Positions 37,801 to 48,723 of a DNA stretch of 64,000 nt are shown piece by piece. This DNA comes from Adineta ricciae (Eukaryota; Rotifera; Eurotatoria; Adinetida; Adinetidae), in NCBI GenBank assembly GCA_905250025.1, contig CAJNOJ010000085.1, positions 62,001-126,000 on the forward strand, read 5' to 3'. Positions within the stretch are counted from its first letter, which is position 1. Each line of letters starts with the position of its first letter. The notes below the pieces were generated by a model. It ran no database searches. It was not told where the DNA came from and saw only the letters and a list, made by a program, of their open reading frames with translations. The position numbers and the translations under genes were made by a program.

Positions 37801-40800
37801 CCCTTTACAGTGAACTCCTTTTAAAACTTTTCCATCGATTGAACGACCAGGATTCAGCGTACGGAATCATTGGCATACGTGATATGACACCCAAACGATT
37901 GGATGAGCCGCGAACAGATATTTACGAGGAAATTCTTTCATATGAACTCACTGGACAAATCGATGAAGCAATTGTTGCTTATGAAAATGTTCTAGAAATC
38001 AATGAATTAAACCAAACAAATATACATTTATATCTCGGCTATTTAAATAATTTGTTAACACAACAACAATTGCAGCATACAATTGATCAAGCAACAGGTA
38101 TCATTGTGCAGTATCCAACATGGATCAATATGTTGAATCCGTTGCGTATTGAAGCTGCATGGAAACTATCGAAATGGAATCTATTAGAAAAATTCTGTTC
38201 GTACCAGGAAGAAACATATCATTCAAATCAAGTCGAGCAGACGGATGAAAGTTCGAAAATGAACATTCTTCATGATTTGAACGTTTCCAAACAATTTGAA
38301 GAATATCTTGGACGAATTCTCAGTCAAGCGAAAAAACAAAATCGTGAAGGTTTCTCATCCGAATTTCGTCTAGCATTAAATTCTCTCATGGGGCCCATAT
38401 CAGCAGCCAGTATGGAAGTTGGCTCGTATCAACGCGCCTACGATTACCTAGCCAAACTACATTTACTTAAAGATCTAGAATTCTATGTCTTAAGGAATAT
38501 CTTTAACGATGACACCTCAATTATGATCATTGACAATGACAATATCGACGATTTCTGGTCACAAAGGCATGCATTATTACCGCCGAATAGTAAATTTATT
38601 GAACCATCGTTAGCCCTACGACGAACATTACTCTTGTTGGATGATAACAACGACCGTAAACAACATGCCTTAGAAATCGGTGAATGCTGGTTGCATAGTG
38701 CACGGATAGCACGTGCACAGAATAATTCCTTGGCAGCAATTGGATCTCTGATGAAAGCAAATCAATCGCATCCCATCGAAGTTGCGATTGAACGTGCACA
38801 ATGGATGTGGGACAAAGGAGAAAAAGATCGAGCAATCATGAGTTTAAAACAGAAGAAAATTGAATTGCTAGATACGAGAAACGACGGAAATCAAACGGAA
38901 AATCGATTGCCAGTTTCAGCCGATTTAAAAGCTCAGTTATGGTTATTGTTAGCTCGTTACAGTGAGCAAAATTCTCCACACGAAGCTGTTTTTGAAATGT
39001 ATAAACATGCACAGGAAGCAGCTCCACATTGGGAAGAAACACATTTTTACTTAGCACAATTCTATGATACTTTACTTTCATCGTGTATTGAATCCGATTC
39101 AACATCATCAACTTCGAATTCAACAACAACGACAAACAATTTTCTCTCGTCCAATGGACTTACATTAGAGAATAAGCTACGTATGATGGAATATATTCGC
39201 CTAGCTGTGAATACATATTGTCGTTCGTTAAAATATGGTTGTGAATTTATTTATCAATCCTTAACACGTTTGTTAACCATGTGGCTTGATTTTGCCTCTG
39301 ATCTTGTACCGTTTATTAAACCCCCACAAGCAAATGCATCTCGCAAGCAACCATCGACGGCCGGACCAGCCGCGAATCTGCCCGATGCCGCACAAATCAA
39401 ACAACATGGCCAAGCAAAATTAACTGAAATAACACGTGAAGTCTCCTCATGGACAACTCGTATACCGCCATATTTATTTCTTGCTGCATTTCCTTACATG
39501 GTCTCTCGTATATGCCATAGCGAAGACATGACATCGAAAGCATTAAACTCCATCATTACTCAAGTATTTGCTGCTTTTCCCCAACAAACACTATGGATGA
39601 TGATAAATTTGTACGGTTCATCAAATACGATGCGACGTGATCGTTGTATCGCTATTTGGAATGAAGCATCAACGATCGAGCCTGGTTTACACGATTTTGT
39701 TATACAAGCAACCGTACTTATCAAACAATTAGATACATTATGTATGCATGCTGTGACATATGGACAAAATAAAATAAGTCTCTCTGCACAATTTAAATCA
39801 TTTAAACGCTCGTATGCAAGTGACACAGCCTGTCCAATACTTATACCAATCCAATCTCAAATGCAAGTTTGTTTACCACCGCCACCCGTTCGATTCTCAT
39901 TGTCGACAACAGCTGCACACGTTCAACAGCATGCACTGAATGCTGATTTATCATCGGATGCAGCAGTTAAACTAACAGCTATGGCGAATAAACAGGGTCA
40001 ACTTGGTCGCACAACTGCAAGAAAGAATGCTCAAGCTGCAGCAACAACGACAGCAACAAAAGTTCAACAGAAAACCTATTATGATGCAAGGCATCAACCA
40101 TTTCCTGATGCTGTTGTTACTATCCTTAGTTTCGACGATACTATTGATGTATTATCATCTCTTCAACGACCAAAGAAAATTGTTATACGAGGTAGTGATG
40201 GACAAGCATATCCATTTTTATGTAAATCACAAGACGATCTACGAGTCGATTCACGTTGTCTCGATTTTTGTCATTTATTCAACAAATGTCTGAAGAAGAA
40301 CAGTGAAACACGTCGTCGTCAATTAAATATTCGAACCTATGCTGTCTATCCAATCAATGAACGATGCGGTCTCATTGAATGGCTGCCTAATTTGTGTACA
40401 TTTCGTTCATTGGTGACAAAATTCTATCGACAACGAAGTTCAAATTTCTCGGAAGTATCCAATCGTGAAATCAAAGTTTACGGCAATAGTAAAGATAAAA
40501 CAAAAGAAGCACGATATAATGTAAGTCAATTAAAATAGCATGTTTTCATGTTTTGTTTCAAATCTTTCAAAGGACTTTCTTAAACTATTGGCCTTCCATC
40601 AACCAGCGGTATTTCATCAGTATTTCTTTGCTGCCTATCCTGATCCAAATCGTTGGTACATCACCCGAATGAATTTCGTTCGTTCCACAGCTGTCATGTC
40701 CATGATTGGCTATATAATGGGTTTGGGTGATCGGCATTGTGAAAATATTCTTATTGACACATGTACAGGGGAAACAGTTCATGTCGATTTCAATTGTCTA

Positions 40801-41414
40801 TTCAATAAAGGTAAAAATAGGGAAACATCAAATAAATTTTCTATTGGCTCTTCGTTTCCTAAGGTTTAACGTTTGAAATTCCTGAGAAAGTTCCATTTCG
40901 TCTGACACATAATATCGTCGATGGAATGGGCACATTGGGTGTTGAAGGTGTTTTTCGTAAAACATGTGAAATTATTCTACATCTGATACGAGATGAACGT
41001 GAACTACTCGTATCAGTTTTGAAAACATTTATTTATGATCCTTTAGTTGAATGGAAGTCAGCTACAAGGGAAGAAGTTGCGATTATGAAAAAACAACAAA
41101 TTGAAGGCGGTGAAGTTGTGAATATGAAGGTAAACTAAAATGAAATCTTTCTTCTATATAAAAGACAAATATTGTTTTATAGGCTCAAACACATGTTAGA
41201 AATATCTTGGAACGTGTTCGTGGGTACTGTACAGATGAATTGACTGGAAAACGTGTGGTATTACCCTTATCGGTTGAAGGACAAGTTGATCATCTAATTC
41301 AAGTATGCTAAAAGTTAGTAGAATGTATCTGAATTGATTGATTTGCCGTTTTAGCAAGCCACTAGTAACGAATTATTATGTCAGATGTTCATCGGCTGGG
41401 CTGCTTATTTGTGA
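31871..41414 (+). CDS. ATR: Checkpoint kinase ATR
   Basis: PI3K-related Ser/Thr kinase activated by RPA-coated single-stranded DNA through ATRIP. It starts MTTAENNAAN (31871; first exon ends 31912 with GTTAGT) and ends NELLCQMFIGWAAYL (41414). A long HEAT-repeat region (about 32-37 kb) is followed by FAT-type helical repeats (about 37.2-39.5 kb) and the kinase domain: ATP-binding KKIVIRGSDGQAYPFLCKSQDDLR (about 40165), RRRQLNIRTYAVYPINERCG, STAVMSMIGYIMGLGDRHCENIL (in part, about 40690-40750), the metal-binding HVDFNCLFNKG, and VPFRLTHNIVDGMGTLGVEG. The FATC tail is intact. HEAT and FAT exons are few and large; small introns occur at both ends. One difference from human ATR is GDRHC instead of GDRHG. 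Catalytic Asp and Asn are kept, so it is predicted active. Confidence 0.95.
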
Positions 41415-41597
41415 TTAGAAACATATACTCTTTTTTTTTGTCAGATAATCATATTTCGATTCTTGTTCCCTCAGTATTCTTTATTTTCTTTTGACATTGT
41501 ATTTATCAGATAGTCACATATTGCAATAAAACGAATGAGATGATTAGCAACAGACTCTTTCAACCGGCATCAACATATTAAAGGGGGTGGAACCAAT

Positions 41598-41918
41598 ATG
41601 ACAAAGTGGAGTTATGCATTGTATCTGGATGAGATACCATCAAAAGATATGACCAAAGAATGTCTATTTGTATGTTAACGATAAGAACATTCATCACAAC
41701 TTTTTATTTCTTATGAAAAACGTACGGATCATTATGCTTTAAAATTATAGAATAAGAAAGAGCTAGATCTGAATGTGATGAGGTAGAGAGATACAAAGCT
41801 CGACACCTCTTTAGGTGTTCGAAGGAGACAACCAACAAAATGTAAAAAGAAAAAACGAAAGATTGTCGATCCAATGTCGACGGTCATCATGACGCGTAGA
41901 AAACATAAAACGATCTAA
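41598..41918 (+). CDS. Small lysine/arginine-rich protein (tentative)
   Basis: The first exon 41598-41669 reads MTKWSYALYLDEIPSKDMTK plus ECLF and ends at GTATGT. A second block, in the same frame from 41787 to the TAA at 41916-41918, reads RDTKLDTSLGVRRRQPTKC, then a run of basic residues (KKKKRK), and ends RRKHKTI. Using GGTAG at 41783-41786 as acceptor gives a 67-residue basic protein with a 117-bp intron. Using the better acceptor TTATAG at 41750 adds NKKELDLNVMR but runs into an in-frame TAG at 41784. The basic C-terminus would suit nuclear or RNA-associated localisation. I do not recognise the family. The alternative is a recently broken small gene. Confidence 0.45.
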
Positions 41919-42778
41919 TTTTTTATACCATCGTACATTACATCAGTATTAATATATACGACACTAGGCCTGGCTACCGGACCTTTCGGTCTGGATTGCG
42001 CTATTTATTAATTCAACCACAAAACCTGCCCTGAAAAAAATTTCCGGAAAATGATAAAATCTGGAATTGAGGGTTGATTCCTCCAAAAACTTTTTTTAGC
42101 GTAAGTCACCACCGACCACTCGACCGGCGAAGGTAAAAGAAACATCACTGTGCCAGATTTTGAAATACAATTCTGCACACGATTCAATGCTCCGAATCTC
42201 TATATATAGAGAGAGCTTACCGATTACTTGTACATGCACGTTGACTTTATTCGATTCTTTATGAAAATGAAATTTGAGGGGCGTGAGGATATATTTTGTC
42301 AATCTTCTCGTTAATATTTAGCTGATTTGTCACATTCTCTTGTCGAGAAAAATTATCTGTTATAGATCGTTTTCATTTGTAGGATATCTTATAGTCCGAT
42401 TCGCATGAGTATGCGTTTCAACTCTGACCGCACACGGGTTCCGAGTGAATCTCGACAGCCCTATCGATTCTAACCATAATCAAACTCCATCATTCATCAC
42501 GCTCAACCAACCACACCCTCACCCTATTCGGTTGCAGGATTCATATACGACCCGCCACATAAGAACAATTTAGATGTTTTAATACAAAACAATATTAAAA
42601 CAGAGTTTCACGATATGACTTTAACTAGGAAGTTTCTTCTGATCCAGCGCGACATCTAGTTCACAAAATCCAAGTCCACATTATACAGTACAGTTAAGAG
42701 AGCAACTGAAAGTTTAAGATATAATTGCTGCAAGAACAAGAAAGATTTCCGTACTGTACACTAATTTTCTCGATTAAT
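41919..42778. other. Intergenic region with inverted repeats
   Basis: No convincing coding frame on either strand. It contains a hairpin at 41977-41994 (7-bp stem, one G-T pair, TTTC loop) and a perfect 16-bp palindrome TCTCTATATATAGAGA at 42197-42212. From about 42415 to 42560 the sequence is noticeably richer in C (ACCACACCCTCACCC) than its surroundings. This is the largest gap on the plus strand near PDXK and must hold its promoter. Confidence 0.4.
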
Positions 42779-44136
42779 ATGTCCAGTACATCTAATCGGA
42801 TACCACGAGTATTATCAATTCAGAGTCACGTCGTTCATGGATATGTTGGTAACAGATGTGCTACATTTATCTTACAAGTTTGTTTCTGATACTCAGTGCA
42901 CTGATGTCTCTCTAACCAGAAGATTGGCTTTTTCCATTTAGTTATATGGTTTCGAAGTTGATGTGATCAATTCCGTTCATTTTTCTAATCATACTGGTTC
43001 GTGAAATTTAATCTCAAGCGTTTTCGTTGCAAATAGATCTCTAATCTCTATTAGGCTACAGCGTTGTTAAAGGTAGTCGGCTAACTGTTGACGAACTTCG
43101 GTCAGTTTTTCAAGGTTTAATGGCTAACGAACTGTTCGAATATGATTATATCCTGACTGGTTACATGGGCTCGGGCGAATTACTTCATGTCGTTGCTGAG
43201 TACATTAGCTTGATCAAATCGAAATCTCCTCGTGTCATATATAGTAATTGTATTGTGAGAATGGTATTTCTTTTGTCTATATCCTGATCTTCTAGTCTGT
43301 GATCCAGTCATTGGTGATAATGGTAAATTAGTGAGTAGATAGATACTATGAAACAGTAGTTCACTTTTGTTAGTTATAGTATGTCGATCAATCCTGTGTC
43401 GAAGTTTACAAGAACGTCATTTTGCCTCTCGCAGATATTGTTACACCAAACGATTTTGAATTCGAGTAAATAAATACAATGTAACTGGATTATCAACCTT
43501 TCTTACTTCACTCGATTTTGCGTAGACAACTTATCGGTGGAACACTTGAATGTACTTCGGACACGAATGACAACAAGGAACAAAAATTTTGGCGAACATT
43601 ACAGTCTTTACATAGCATCGGTCCTTCTCATGTGATTATTTCCAGTATATCGGCATCGAAAACAGGTGGCTCAGAAACGATGCTACAGATGTATGGCAGT
43701 TCAAAAAAGTCAAATCATGATTACCAAACCTTCCGAATTGATTTTCCGTATCTCAATGGATGTTTTACTGGTACAGGAGACTCGTTTTCTGCTTTAGTAC
43801 TTGCTTGGTTTCATAGAGAGAAAAATCTCATTGTAAGATGACTGCTGTTTATCACTTAATATGTTTTCTTTTTAAATGGATATTTCTATCTAGTCTGCTT
43901 GTGAAAGATCAATTTCGATTATACATCAAATTTTATTGAAAACTATCGGTAAACTTGCCTTTTTTATTCCAGAATACGACTCATAACAATTGACACTCTC
44001 TTTGTCTTTAGAACTATCGAAATCGATAAATGTTCACAACACGTGTAATAATGAACTGAGCTTGATAGAAAGTCGTACAGTTATTGAAACGGCTGATATA
44101 CTTTTTCATGCTGTACTCACCGATAGGACACAGTGA
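42779..44136 (+). CDS. PDXK: Pyridoxal kinase
   Basis: Ribokinase-fold enzyme that phosphorylates pyridoxal, pyridoxine and pyridoxamine to give the cofactor PLP or its precursors. It starts [25 protein letters not shown] (42779), the usual family start. Later blocks: [59 protein letters not shown], and the phosphate/catalytic motif [16 protein letters not shown] with its catalytic Asp (about 43762-43810). It ends TDRTQ at 44136. Seven introns. Complete length near 310 residues. The product PLP is the cofactor of SHMT, encoded 11 kb downstream; no regulation in common is implied. WARS2 starts 109 bp later. Confidence 0.93.
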
Positions 44137-44245
44137 TCACCCATGTGCATAAATCTCTTACATTTATTATTTTAAAAAAATCTGATCTGAATCCATTCCA
44201 TGATGGCAGAGTTTGTCCTTCCTAAAGGTTTTACTTTTTTTGCAG

Positions 44246-45501
44246 ATGTTTCCACGACGTGTTCTCTGTGGTATACAACCTTCTAGTGTTCCACATGTTG
44301 GAAATTACCTAGGTAATGATTGTCGACGGCTAGCTGTAATTATTGTTATTATGAATTTACAGGTGCTGTGAAGAAATGGATTGATTTGCAGAATAGTGGT
44401 GATAATTTAGTTGTCATGTTAGCTGATTTGCATGCCGTGACTATTCCGCGTGAACCTGAAGTGTTAAGGTGTGATCTAAGAGAATGAAGATGAGCTTTTT
44501 TGTTCATATTGTTCTATCCAAATAGGAAATCGATTTTAGAAACGGCAGCATCATTGCTAGCTTGTGGTATTGATCCGAAACGTAGTATCATCTATCGACA
44601 ATCGCAAGTACGAAACGATGTTTGATGTTATGAATTATCAAGAAATCTTTCTTCGTAGCTTCCTCATCATACTGAATTGAATTGGTTGCTTAGTACATTG
44701 ACAACTGTTCAAAAAGTTGCTCATATTCCGACATACAAAGTACTCGAATAGTTTTTTTTGTGACAGTAAATGAATGTTCTTTTTTAAAATTTAGTCAAAA
44801 GTAAAAGATGATGCTCCAATTCCATTGGGTCTTTTTCTCTATCCAGTTTTACAATCTGCTGATATTCTTCTCTTCAAAACAACTCATCTACCTGTTGGTG
44901 AAGATCAAATACCACATTTACAACTGTGCACGTATATGATCGAAAAATTCTATCATTATTACAAACAAAATATCTTTCCGGTGCCCGAATTGCTAGCTAG
45001 TACGTATGACATCCTTACTTTGCCTGTGTACTATTAAACATTTTCAAAGCTGAAGCCAATCGTATTCGAAGTCTTCGTCGTCCTGACCAAAAGATGTCGA
45101 AATCGGATTTTGAAGAACGCGCACGTATTGATATTATGGATGATGAAGATGTCATTCGTGAACGTGTTATGAAAGCTTTAACAGATTTTAATTCTCAAAT
45201 TTCATATGACCGTCAACAGAGGCCTGGTGTGTCGAATTTGATTGATATCTTCGCTGGTATAAGTGGCCAATCAATCGAAACCATTGTGAAGGAAGCACAA
45301 CGTGATAATTTAAACACGGGTGCATTTAAAAAGCAACTTGCACAATTAATTATCGAGCACTTTCGTCCCAAACGTTTAGAATATTTGAAATTACTCGATG
45401 ATCGGTCGCACCTATTGAGCATATTAGAGAATGGTCGTGAACGAGCACGAGAAATAGCGGATAAAACATTGAATGAAGTGAAAGATGTTATGGGACTTTA
45501 G
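44246..45501 (+). CDS. WARS2: Tryptophanyl-tRNA synthetase, mitochondrial (bacterial type)
   Basis: Class I synthetase charging mitochondrial tRNA-Trp. It starts MFPRRVLCGIQPSSVPHVGN; the HIGH-like motif is PHVGN (about 44288) and the KMSKS motif is intact (about 45091-45105). Other family blocks: VVMLADLHAVT, LACGIDPKRSIIYRQSQ, LFLYPVLQSADILLF, PVGEDQIPHLQL, and the anticodon-binding C-terminus ending NEVKDVMGL. The ATG at 44246 follows TTTTTTGCAG without a gap, so the leader, if any, must be added by splicing. The N-terminus is short for a mitochondrial presequence but basic (MFPRR). Introns of 40-60 bp. DDX1 follows after 33 bp. Confidence 0.92.
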
Positions 45502-45534
45502 TTTGATTTGGTTTTCTTTTCTAGATATAAAGCT

Positions 45535-48496
45535 ATGAACGCCTTCGAAACCGAATTAGGTGTCCAGCCTGAAATTGCACGAGCAGTTGATGAAATGGGC
45601 TGGCTACTACCCACTGATGTACAAGGCGAAGCAATTCCCATGATCTTAGGTGGCGGCGATGTTCTGATGGCAAGTGAAATCGAAACGAAGTGCTTTGTAC
45701 ATCGTGTGTTTTAGGCGGCAGAAACCGGTAGTGGAAAAACCGGTGCATTCTGTTTACCAATTCTGCAAATTGTCCATGAAACTCTGAGAGATATTCAAGA
45801 GGGTAACAAAGGTCCTCGATCAGGCAAACAAGCAAGCGCATCCACTGCAGAAAGTCCAGTACAGCTCAGCTTTCATGATCGTTTGCATGGTTTAGGTAAA
45901 TTCCAGCGAATCTCATATGACGATGATCTGTTGATTGTCGTTTAGCTATTGATACGGATGGTTTGACATGTCAAAGTCGTGATCAACGTATATGGAACGG
46001 TGCTCGATCTACGAAAGGAGTGAAAGGCAAAGGTAAATACTACTACGAGATCACTCAAACTGATCCAAATGGTATTGCTCGTATGGGATGGTCGGTACCC
46101 GCTGCTCAACTCGATCTGGGAAATGATAATCAAGGTTTCGGCTACGGTGGTACAGGAAAGAAAGCATTTGGCAAACAGTTCGATGATTATGGTGAAACTT
46201 TCGGTGTGAATGATGTTGTTGGAAGCTTATTAGATCTCGATCAAATGAAAATACGTTTTTTCAAAAATGGTTCGTCTTGCATCGTTAATTCTGTTGTATA
46301 TTGATGATGCTTTTTGTACGTGTAGGAAAGGATCTCGGTCATGCATTTGACATTCCTCGACCATTACAAGAGAAACCATTTTTCGCTCATGTTTGCATGA
46401 AATCCTGCGATGTTCGGGTTAATTTCGGAGTGCAGCCTTTTAAAAGCGTGCCGGTAAAGCTTTTCTCGGTCGGAAACATTTAAAAGAATGCGAATATCTT
46501 AAGAACGGCGCTGTTTCAATTGATAACGCACCAAAAGAATGCGTCGTTGAATCTCAAGTCAAAGGTATCGGTAGTAATGCAGCAGCTAAACAACGTCCAC
46601 CCAATGCACCACTTGCCATTATTATGGAAGTAAGTGGCAGCTCGAATAAATGCTGAAAACATCTTTGTTTGTATAGCCTTCTCGAGAATTAGCGCAGCAA
46701 ACATCGAATCAAATTCAATCATTCCAAAAATACTTAGACAATCCCCGAGTGAGGTAAGATGAAATATATCAGAAATGAAGAAGTTTTCTTCGATTCAAAT
46801 CAATATTCTAGAGAACTGGTTATCATTGGTGGAGTTGCTATTGGAGAACAAACACGTATCTTACATCAAGGCGTAGATATTATCGTAGCTACACCCGGTC
46901 GTCTAGATGAATTGATCAGTAGTGGTGAAATTGATTTAACCCATATGCGATTTTTTATCCTCGATGAAGCGGTACGAATGATATTATCTACTTCTTCAAT
47001 TGATTTCCATTATCATTGCGCTTTAGGATGGTCTACTAAGTCAAGGATATAAAGATTTAGTCATGAAACTCCATAGTAGAATGCCTAGTGTTACACTAGA
47101 TGGCAAACGTTTACAAATGATTGTCTGTTCAGCTACATTACACAATTTCGAAGTGAAAAAATTAGCTGATTCCATTATGCATTTTCCTACCTGGGTCGAT
47201 CTGAAAGGGCAAGATGCTGTACCAGAAACCGTTCATCATGTGGTACGTTTTTACAGATTGAGTATTGATTTGTTTTGACTTTCGTTAATTAGATATGTGT
47301 TGTTGATCCAAAGAAAAATACAGTCTGGCGTGGACTACGGAATCATATCAAAACTGATGATGTGCATTTAAACGATCAGTTGAACTTTCAAAGCGACTCG
47401 AAAGGTAATATTCGTAAATGAACTATCAAATTTAGTCTCCGTTTTCGCATAGATACTCTTTCTGAAGCGGTGAAAATTCTCAAAGGTGAATATTGTCTTC
47501 AAGCTATCGAGAGATTTAAAATGGATCGTGCTCTGATATTCTGTCGAACAAAACTTGATTGCGATAATCTCGAACGATATTTCATCAAGCAAGGCGGCGG
47601 TAATAAATCATAATGATTGTACAGAAAACGACAAACTTTATATTCTAGGACCGAAAGTCAACAATCATCGACTATCTTGTGTATGTTTACATTCTGATCG
47701 TAATCCAGATGAACGACAACGTAATCTAGAAAAATTTAAAGCCAATCAAGTTCGATTTTTAATCTGTACGGATGTTGCTGCTCGAGGTATCGACGTTAGT
47801 GGTTTACCATTCGGTAAGGTGCTATTAAAAATAACTATCTTCTCTAAGCGCTTTTCATTTCTTCTAGTAATTAATATGACGTTACCGGATGAAAAAGAAA
47901 GTTATATTCATCGAATTGGTCGTGTTGGTCGTGCCGAACGGTAATCTTGTCATATGAATCGAAATTCTAAATATAATCATTTTATTTCGATTTCAGAATG
48001 GGTTTAGCCATAAGTTTTGTCTCGACTGTGCCGGAGAAAGTCTGGTATCACACATGTCCAAGTAAAGGCAAAAATTGTCATAATACAAAATTACTTGAAC
48101 AACATGGTTGTTGTAAATGGTATACCGAAATGACGTATCTATCTGATATCGAAGAACATCTCGGTAAGAACGCAAGCTGAACAAGGTCGTTTGATATTGA
48201 GATTTCCTTTTCATAGGCGTGACAATATCACAAACAGATGATAAAATGGAGGTACCTGTAGATGAATTTGATGGAAAAGTTGTTTATGGTGAAAGACGCA
48301 AGCAAGAAGGTTTGAACAAAGATCTATTTGAATGAAATATTTTCAATATATTACAATTATTTTAGTATCAGCATCGAAAGGTCACGTGGACTCGTTAGCA
48401 CCAACTGTTTCCGAATTAGTTGAACTGGAAAAACGTGTTCAAACATCCTTCTTTGCTCTACGAAATAGTCGAAATATACTGGCCGCATCATCTTAA
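45535..48496 (+). CDS. DDX1: DEAD-box RNA helicase DDX1 with SPRY insertion
   Basis: ATP-dependent RNA unwinding protein; in animals it is part of the tRNA ligase complex and acts at RNA-DNA hybrids near breaks. It starts [20 protein letters not shown] with the Q-motif region ([15 protein letters not shown]), then Walker A ([12 protein letters not shown], about 45716-45750). The diagnostic SPRY domain (about 45945-46450: [39 protein letters not shown]) sits between motifs I and Ia. Next are [18 protein letters not shown] (rebuilt across the intron at about 46972-47028), CSATL, and the second RecA lobe with [21 protein letters not shown] and [11 protein letters not shown]. About ten short introns. 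It starts 23 nt after a TTTTCTAG acceptor that itself lies just past the WARS2 stop-proximal region. Confidence 0.95.
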
Positions 48497-48723
48497 ACAT
48501 AATTTTCAGCCATTTTTATTTTTGTTTTCTCCTTTTGGTTATTGCTATTTTTCGTTTTCTTTTGTTCATATTCAAGCATGTAACATTTTAAATGATAACA
48601 AAACAAACCAAGATATTCAATTCTGTATACACCTATTCTTTTCTTTTGTAACTCAAACAGTCTTGTTATTTTGTGAACGATAATGACAATAAGAAGTATT
48701 ATGTTTACAAATAGATAACAGCT

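Noticed and set aside
41800-41822. Hairpin CACCT-CTTT-AGGTG resembling a histone mRNA stem-loop
   Set aside because: The loop and flanks do not match the histone element, no histone gene is near, and it falls inside the coding part of the putative small gene.
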